From CAYRFQ01 sp964423615 (GTDB lineage Bacteria; Planctomycetota; Planctomycetia; Gemmatales; Gemmataceae): a DNA stretch of 37,881 nucleotides. The stretch covers positions 1 through 37,881 of the forward strand of contig CAYRFQ010000076.1 of NCBI GenBank assembly GCA_964423615.1, written 5' to 3'. Positions 32,864 through 37,881 of this stretch are shown here, piece after piece (position 1 is the stretch's first letter; each line of letters starts with the position of its first letter). The translations under genes were made by a program, and so were the position numbers. The notes beneath the pieces are model-generated. The model was not told the DNA's origin, did no database searches, and saw only the letters and a list, made by a program, of their open reading frames with translations.

Positions 32864-33826
32864 TTATTGAAGGATCAACAATTGGCCCCGCTTCGGCACC
32901 GTCGCGAGCATCCGTCGCAACGCCGGTTCTCCACTCGGCTGAAGCCACCTCACGAGCCACTCTTGTAATTGCCTGCGACCTTCATCCCAACGTTGCTTGT
33001 GTTCCTGTTGCAGTTTTTCCCATGTCGCTCTGTAGCGGGACCATAAGCCTCCCAGAAAGACCGGTGCCTGGGACTGAATCGATGAGAGCACTTCGTTGGC
33101 ATTGAAACTGTCGTTCGCGTTGCCCAATAGTTTTTGCATTTCCTCCACAGCGGCATAGTGCTTCTCGCGAAACTCCGCATCGAAGCAATGAGCAAACAAG
33201 TCCATCGCATACCGCAGACGTTTTCCAGCAAGTCGGACTCGATGGACGTTCTTGTCGTCCGCCAGGTCAGTAGTCGTAGCCTTGGCCAATGTGTCCAAGG
33301 CTTGGGACAATCGCGGTTCCGCAAGGTCTATGAGCCGTGTTCCCTTTTTCTTCGAATTACCCACAGAGGAGACCGTTTTCTCCAACGATTTGTGCAAATC
33401 GCTTGGTCGTGGGGTTGAACGAACGAGCCGAGCTTGCGCTCGAAGGCGCTCGCTCATGGCGTAGCCTCGGAGAAAATCAATCCCAGACATGTCTGCCCCG
33501 GCTTCCTCCGTCGGCGTCTTGAGTTGCTCAAGAAAAACGTCCCAATCTCTGGCCGCTCCCGCAGTTCTTCGAATTCTTCTCAGCTCACGCGAGATGGTTT
33601 TGCGGTTCTTACTGGCCAGACAACACGCGAACAGGTTGACCGCAGCCTCGGCCCGCCGCGTGCCCACTCGAAGCTGATGAACGTGCTCGATGTCTTCTTC
33701 GGGATGCTCGACCGCAAGCGGCAAGTAGTCCAACACAGTCTGAAATCGATTCGTCAACGCCAACGTGGCCGCTTTTCGAAGCGGGGTCGTCGCCGTCAAT
33801 TTGGCAATCCATTTGGGGTTGTTCAT
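32864..33826 (-). CDS. CHAD domain-containing protein (320 aa)
   Basis: CHAD domains are all-helical bundles with conserved basic residues that bind inorganic polyphosphate. Here the N-terminal motif VHQLRVGTRRAEAAVNLF (near residue 50) and LRRIRRTAGAARDWDVFLEQL are the standard first-repeat signatures. VHRVRLAGKRLRYAMDLFAHCF (around residue 212) is the second-repeat counterpart, which gives the expected pseudo-symmetric bundle. No CYTH (triphosphatase) domain is attached or encoded nearby, so this is a stand-alone CHAD protein, possibly targeted to polyphosphate granules. ATG 33826 has only a weak GAGAA upstream. It is flanked on both sides by repeat-rich intergenic DNA and is convergent with the radical SAM gene. 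Confidence 0.9.
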   Translation of the reverse strand: MNNPKWIAKLTATTPLRKAATLALTNRFQTVLDYLPLAVEHPEEDIEHVHQLRVGTRRAEAAVNLFACCLASKNRKTISRELRRIRRTAGAARDWDVFLEQLKTPTEEAGADMSGIDFLRGYAMSERLRAQARLVRSTPRPSDLHKSLEKTVSSVGNSKKKGTRLIDLAEPRLSQALDTLAKATTTDLADDKNVHRVRLAGKRLRYAMDLFAHCFDAEFREKHYAAVEEMQKLLGNANDSFNANEVLSSIQSQAPVFLGGLWSRYRATWEKLQQEHKQRWDEGRRQLQEWLVRWLQPSGEPALRRMLATVPKRGQLLILQ

Positions 33827-34490
33827 GGTATGATTCTCGAATGCTTTGTTGAGATAATTCCAATGGGAGCAGGATCAGGAAATCGAAAGATCAGAGCGGT
33901 TCGCGGTTGTATTGGATCCAGGTTTTCGTTTTCAAAGTCCTTCTCTCCGAGGAGAGAAGGCCCAAACCCGAGCGAAGCGGGAATCGTCGCGAGCGAAGCG
34001 GGAAACGCAGCGGTTGAGGGGTTCTTGGGTTGAGTAGTTCTTGGGCTGAGGACCTCGGCGACTTCGAACCGTTCCCAACACAACCGGGAACCGCTCCAAG
34101 GCAAGCTGCTCGTGATTCACTCTCTTTGAGAGCCAATAGCTCCGCAACAGAGGAAGGAACTATCATATATGAAACAAAGAGGAAGAATCAATGTAGAAAC
34201 AATGAAGGAAACAGACCAGTATGGGTATTTTGGACTTTCTCAGTTATGATTTCTTTCCTTGCGGACTTTTTGGAACTCTCCGCAAGCACGCTAGCTTCCA
34301 GCGAGATTTTTATAGAATGTCAATGTCGCCTCCGGCACAATACGAAATAGCATGACCCACCGCGAAGGTGTTTATCGGTAGACAGCACCGACTGATACCC
34401 AAGCGACAACACAATGCGGTGGAACCTCTCATACCCACCGTTTGCTCAATACACGAAACTTCCATCGAAGCTGTGACCTTGGAGATTGAA
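33827..34490. other. 664-bp repeat-rich divergent intergenic region
   Basis: No gene is supported. The region holds the palindromic repeat copy at 33939-34012, a short tandem GTTCTTGGG(T/C)TGAG at ~34020-34051, and an A+T-rich part from 34140 to 34340 that probably holds the promoter of the 34491 gene. Confidence 0.5.
33939..34012 (+). repeat. Palindromic repeat, GAGCGAAGCGG/CCTTCTC family, copy b
   Basis: CCTTCTCTCC-GA-GGAGAGAAGG (33939-33960) is a perfect 10-bp palindrome. It is followed by two tandem copies of GAGCGAAGCGGGAA (near 33970 and 33991), each flanked so that CCCG/CGGG or CGCG-type ends can pair, and then ACGCAGCGG. The same modules are found inverted at 26221-26271 and partly at ~32767. 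Confidence 0.6.
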
Positions 34491-35345
34491 ATGGCTCAGG
34501 CGGAAACGGTCGCTCAAACGGCAACAGCCCAACCACAAACCCCCACCGTCGGAAAAAGTCTGTTTTGGGACGACCTTCGAATTGGACTGCAAGTGCTAAG
34601 CGCAGGCGCTCCCATCGTAGTTTTGGGTGCGTTGGTGGCCCATTTTGCCTCTAGTACTTTTGGACCCGCGATCGTTCTCGTGGGCATGATCGGCACGATC
34701 TTGGGTGTCAAGATTTGCTGTTCGACGCCTGAAGAAACAGGCGTCTCAGTAGCTCCTCTGGCTGGGCTGGTGGCCGGAACGTTCGCAGTTCTCGCAACGA
34801 TTATCGGATGGTTTACGGGCCTACCCCAAGCTGGCGTCGTCGTCGCGGTCTTGGGTGGCGTTGCTTACGTTGTTGTGGCCTTCGAGATGTATGCGTCTGC
34901 CAAGTACCTCAACTACAAGAGCCTCGTTCCCTTGGCGTTGTACCACTTGATCACGACAGTGATCGTCGCAATCCTCTTTGTGGCCCTCTCAAGTACCTCC
35001 CAACTGTTGATGGCTTCCCGGACCTACATGGAACTAATCTCGCTCGGTCTGGTGAGTTTCACGACGTGCGTTGCCTGGCAACTTTCCAGCGCCATCGGGC
35101 GAGCCCAAGTTGGACAGGCCGTCGAGTCAACCGTCACCGAAGCTGCAGAAGGCCAGTCTCCCTCGACCGTCGCTGATGACAAACCAACTCCACCACCGAT
35201 GGGAGCCCCGTACTTCAACGACGAACAATACAACGTATTTCAAGCGGATGATGCAAGTGCCGGAGGAGCCATCGTCGGACTCATGACCGCGGTCTTCACA
35301 GTTGGCGTGGTGATCTACGCCATCATTGCTTTGATAACTTGGTAG
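34491..35345 (+). CDS. Multi-pass membrane protein, hypothetical (284 aa)
   Basis: A short Gln/Thr/Ala-rich cytoplasmic start (MAQAETVAQTATAQPQTP) is followed by six hydrophobic segments between ~residues 35 and 210 (for example APIVVLGALVAHFASSTFGPAIVLVGMIGTIL and VVVAVLGGVAYVVVAFEMY). A ~50-residue Pro/Ser/Asp-rich loop comes next, and a last hydrophobic segment closes the protein at the C-terminus (GGAIVGLMTAVFTVGVVIYAIIALITW). There are no transporter signature motifs and no catalytic residues I recognise. The start is ATG 34491, as GGAG is 7 nt upstream; the open frame extends 41 codons further without a site. It is probably a lineage-specific inner-membrane protein. It is followed by repeats and then selA, and is not clearly co-transcribed with it. 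Confidence 0.78.
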   Translation: MAQAETVAQTATAQPQTPTVGKSLFWDDLRIGLQVLSAGAPIVVLGALVAHFASSTFGPAIVLVGMIGTILGVKICCSTPEETGVSVAPLAGLVAGTFAVLATIIGWFTGLPQAGVVVAVLGGVAYVVVAFEMYASAKYLNYKSLVPLALYHLITTVIVAILFVALSSTSQLLMASRTYMELISLGLVSFTTCVAWQLSSAIGRAQVGQAVESTVTEAAEGQSPSTVADDKPTPPPMGAPYFNDEQYNVFQADDASAGGAIVGLMTAVFTVGVVIYAIIALITW

Positions 35346-35522
35346 TCGTTGCGCTCCGGGTGTTGGTCTCGGTTACCCTTCTAGAGAAAGACGCGCTCAC
35401 AGTTCGCAGCTGGTCGTGGAGCATGCGTCTCTCATGAATCGAGTCCAACACTCCGATCATCCTTGATAAAGCAAGACGCACTCGGGTAGTCGGATGAATC
35501 AGTGTCGTGTGTTGGATTGTCA

Positions 35523-35567
35523 GCCCCGAAAGGGCGCTCGATCCTGGCCGTGGGTGTAAACCCACGG
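35523..35567 (+). repeat. Two-hairpin REP-like element
   Basis: GCCC-CGAAA-GGGC (35523-35535) is followed by CCGTGGGT-GTAA-ACCCACGG (35548-35567), a perfect 8-bp stem closed by a GTAA (GNRA) tetraloop. The layout (a GCCC/GGGC hairpin with a GAAA-type loop, a short spacer, then a strong hairpin) resembles the REP-like hairpins that accompany TnpA-REP (Y1-type) transposases in many bacteria. That link is from memory, and no such transposase is in the window. Confidence 0.5.
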
Positions 35568-35613
35568 AACGAAAGAAACAGCACAAACGCGACGATTGTT
35601 TGTCCGACAATCC

Positions 35614-35702
35614 CCGTGTGCCGTGGTCAGGCCGTAAAAAGAAGCGGACGGCACGACGGACCGTACCTGCTACTATGGTCCATCAGCCGCGCAATCCTCA
35701 GC
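35614..35702 (+). mobile_element. MITE-like element, copy 3 (left end lost)
   Basis: CCGTGTGCCGTGG..AGGCC.TAAAAA, then GCGGACGGCACGACGGACCGTACCTGC and CCGCGCAATCCTCA at the right end, match the other two copies. The left inverted end is missing or diverged; the preceding sequence is the REP-like hairpin element. It is directly upstream of selA in the same direction as copy 2. Confidence 0.6.
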
Positions 35703-35749
35703 AGTAGCGCTCGACGTTTACCCACTCCGATAACCTTTGAGTTCCGTGT

Positions 35750-37219
35750 ATGACCGCCAACCCATTCCGACTTCTCCCGCCCGTGAACGAAGTTCTCCGC
35801 GTGCCTCGAATTGCCACGTTGGTCGAGGAACAACCTCGTGAACTTATCACCGAAGCCATACGGGAAGAATTGAATTTGGTGCGGCAAAAGTTGCGCAATG
35901 GTTGGACGGAATCCGACTTGCCCGACGCGGAAACCTTGGCCGAACGAGTCATCGCCCGATTCGAGAAAGCGTACCAACCAAACTTTCGCACCGTCATCAA
36001 CGCGACCGGAATCATTCTCCACACAAACCTCGGTCGAGCACCGATGGCCGAAGAAGCGGCGAGCGCAGCCTACCACGCCTCTCGCGCATATCTGAATTTG
36101 GAACTCGACCTGGAGTCGGGTAAACGTTCCTCCCGCCAACTCGCTGTGCGGAACTGGTTGTGTAAGTTGACCGGTGCCGAAGCTGCGACGGCCGTCAACA
36201 ACAACGCGGCGGCGACCGTGATCGCACTCCGGGCCATTTGTCAGGGCAAGGAAGTTATTCTCTCCCGGGGCCAACTTGTCGAGATTGGAGGGAGTTTTCG
36301 AATTCCCGAAATCATGGCCGTCAGCGGAGCCATTCTCCACGAAGTCGGCACGACGAACATCACCCGCATCGGTGACTACGCCAAGGCCATCAACGAAAAC
36401 ACCGGGGCCTTGCTGCGAGTCCACACCAGCAACTACCGGATTCGTGGCCACACCAAAGCCGCTTCTCTCGAAGAGCTGATCGCCCTCGGAAACGAACACA
36501 ACGTCCCTGTCATCGACGACGCCGGTAGTGGGGCCATGGTCAACCTGCTTCCCTTCGGCTTCTCCGACGAACCTCGGATTCAAGACAGCGTGCAAGCTGG
36601 CGCAGACCTCGTGCTGTTCTCAGGCGACAAGTTGCTCGGCGGACCTCAAGCTGGCATCCTTGTGGGACGTGCGAAATGGATTTCCATGATCGAAAAGGAT
36701 CCGCTCATGCGAGCATTCCGACTCGACAAAATGACCCTCGCGGCCCTCGAAGCAACTCTACGTATCTATCTCGACGAGCGTCGCATCTTCGAGGATATTC
36801 CGTATTTGCGGATGGTGTCGACTCCAGTGGAGACACTCCAGGAACGCGCCCAACGCCTCCTTCCGGTCCTCACAAAGCTCCCAGGCGTCCAATCCGCCAC
36901 GATCGGAGAAGGCGTATCGTTCGTGGGAGGCGGATCGCTTCCAGACGAATCCCTTCCGAGCATCGTTATCTCCATAACCCCAAGCAACATCAGCGTCGGG
37001 GATTTTGCGTATGCTCTTCGAATGGGAACTCCCGCCGTCGTCGCTCGGGTCCGTGACGGTCAACTCCTGATCGACTTGCGGACAGTCTTTCCAGACCAAG
37101 ATAAGGATCTTACCAAGGCGTTGAGTGAGGCTCTTACCAAGTGCGCTGGCGCCGAGGGCAAAAACGATTCTAACGCCTCGCACGCCGTTGAGGACAAACC
37201 CTCTCCTGAAGATAATTAG
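35750..37219 (+). CDS. selA: L-seryl-tRNA(Sec) selenium transferase
   Basis: SelA converts Ser-tRNA(Sec) to Sec-tRNA(Sec) with selenophosphate, as a decameric PLP enzyme in the cytoplasm. The N-terminal tRNA-binding region (RLLPPVNEVLRVPRIATLVEE..R) is typical. The catalytic domain has NATGIILHTNLGRAPM, VNNNAAATVIAL, LSRGQLVEIGGSFRIPEIM, VHTSNYRIRG, the cofactor Asp in VIDDAGSGAM and the Schiff-base lysine K294 in FSGDKLLGGPQAGILVG. The 489-residue length fits bacterial SelA (463 in E. coli). All hallmarks are intact, so the organism very probably makes selenoproteins. selB, selD and the tRNA(Sec) gene are not visible in this window, and the gene after it is an unrelated small protein. ATG 35750 has a weak GAG ~10 nt upstream. 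The MITE-like copy ends 47 bp before it. Confidence 0.95.
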   Translation: MTANPFRLLPPVNEVLRVPRIATLVEEQPRELITEAIREELNLVRQKLRNGWTESDLPDAETLAERVIARFEKAYQPNFRTVINATGIILHTNLGRAPMAEEAASAAYHASRAYLNLELDLESGKRSSRQLAVRNWLCKLTGAEAATAVNNNAAATVIALRAICQGKEVILSRGQLVEIGGSFRIPEIMAVSGAILHEVGTTNITRIGDYAKAINENTGALLRVHTSNYRIRGHTKAASLEELIALGNEHNVPVIDDAGSGAMVNLLPFGFSDEPRIQDSVQAGADLVLFSGDKLLGGPQAGILVGRAKWISMIEKDPLMRAFRLDKMTLAALEATLRIYLDERRIFEDIPYLRMVSTPVETLQERAQRLLPVLTKLPGVQSATIGEGVSFVGGGSLPDESLPSIVISITPSNISVGDFAYALRMGTPAVVARVRDGQLLIDLRTVFPDQDKDLTKALSEALTKCAGAEGKNDSNASHAVEDKPSPEDN

Positions 37220-37409
37220 GGACGCCTCGGCAATACCTGGTCTACGGACCAAACCATATCCGAACGCGTTTACTGGTTATCGCATTTCTCGCCGTTATCG
37301 TATCTCCTGCTTTCACGCGGGCCAGAATCCAACGGTTCCGGTATTCATTCCGACACCCTCAGATCCCGAATCAAAAGACATATCCGGTTGAACACCCGAG
37401 GAAACGGTT

Positions 37410-37742
37410 ATGTCTTCCACGTTCTATTTGCTTGAGTCTCGAAATGCGTGTGGCGAAGTTTTTGCCAAGTTGTTGGAAAGAATGTTTCCGGGATTGAATT
37501 GGGCCGAGCAGAACTTGTCAGACTTGTCTGAGACACTCGCCGAACTCGCCGAATCCAGGCAGAACGTGCATGTCGTTTATCGCGAAGATCTCCCAGAAGA
37601 AGACCTCCCCAACACGCTGCAAGCCCTTTACGGAGCGGAGCAAGGCGACACAATCATCGAAATCCCTTCTGACGGCGTAGACGGCACTATCGTTAGCCAA
37701 CAAATAACGATAACTTTTCCAGAACATGTAAGGACAGAATGA
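37410..37742 (+). CDS. Small hypothetical protein (110 aa)
   Basis: This is an acidic soluble protein with no signal peptide or membrane segment, beginning MSSTFYLLESRNACGEVFAKLL. A helical first half (residues ~15-48) precedes a strand-rich second half (NVHVVYREDLPEED, DTIIEIPSDG, TIVSQQITITFPEHV). I do not recognise the family. AGGAA is ~7 nt before ATG 37410, which supports expression. It lies 190 bp after selA on the same strand, and co-transcription is possible but not shown. Confidence 0.65.
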   Translation: MSSTFYLLESRNACGEVFAKLLERMFPGLNWAEQNLSDLSETLAELAESRQNVHVVYREDLPEEDLPNTLQALYGAEQGDTIIEIPSDGVDGTIVSQQITITFPEHVRTE

Positions 37743-37881
37743 GATTCTGTGTTTGATAGACGGCTCGAGAAACGCAGCACTCGAGGGGCACACTCTCGAG
37801 AACTACACCTCGAGAGCTACAATATGCCAGCGATTCCCGGCATAGTTTTTCGTCCTGGCAATTAGCTACAATTAGAGCACC
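37743..37881. repeat. Window end with four evenly spaced CTCGAG palindromes
   Basis: CTCGAG occurs at 37764, 37780, 37795 and 37809, spaced 14-16 bp, with the last two inside a tandem CTCGAGA(A/G)CTACA unit. This may be a terminator-like or protein-binding cluster after the 37410 gene. No gene is seen before the window ends. Confidence 0.35.

Larger units (their letters stand above)
35346..35749. other. 404-bp intergenic region with REP-like hairpins and a MITE copy
   Basis: It contains the paired hairpins at 35523-35567 and the truncated MITE-like copy at 35614-35702, which ends only 47 bp before the selA start codon. No gene was seen. The selA promoter must lie within or next to the repeats. 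Confidence 0.5.

Overview
The window looks like a chromosomal segment of a planctomycete, most probably of the Gemmataceae/Gemmatales. The evidence is a TIGR02996 repeat-companion domain followed by leucine-rich repeats (a hallmark of Gemmata relatives), several B-box/zinc-ribbon membrane proteins, large TPR proteins, a proline-rich exported protein, a B12-type radical SAM protein, and long intergenic spaces full of dispersed palindromic repeats. Lineage is inferred from gene content only; no rRNA or tRNA gene was seen.

Layout. 1-623: noncoding, with short repeats. 624-4543: three minus-strand genes, one TPR protein and two related zinc-finger membrane proteins, with a small terminal-inverted-repeat (MITE-like) element between the latter two. 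4803-7858: plus-strand recJ, then a two-gene cassette of an atypical small-GTPase-like protein and an 89-residue helical partner joined by an ATGA overlap. 7939-11318: minus-strand two-component pair, an NtrB-like sensor kinase and an NtrC-like sigma-54 activator. 11594-14310: an LRR protein and a zinc-ribbon membrane protein. 14516-16209: RNase D-like exonuclease and a small conserved protein. 16239-21181: a metabolic block with a PLP aminotransferase, a crotonase-family enzyme, an FAH-family enzyme and a thiolase. The last three are acyl-CoA/keto-acid type reactions, but they are not one operon. 21494-22857: a sulfotransferase-like protein overlapping tail to tail with a family 5 uracil-DNA glycosylase. 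23050-25602: an exported proline-rich protein with an OstA/LptA-like C-terminus, then an O-methyltransferase. 26379-32616: a 1240-residue TPR protein divergent from a B12-type radical SAM protein. 32864-37742: a CHAD protein, a multi-spanning membrane protein, selA and a small hypothetical.

The most unusual content is noncoding. (i) A 33-nt motif, 31/33 identical, sits just upstream of the Shine-Dalgarno of two unrelated genes (23050 and 30760) and can form mutually exclusive hairpins. A 17-nt core of it recurs at 25669 and inside a CDS at 23794. (ii) A ~125-bp element with ~20-bp inverted ends is present three times. (iii) At least three further palindromic repeat families fill the intergenic regions. 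Most start codons here were chosen by Shine-Dalgarno position and often differ from the longest open frame.
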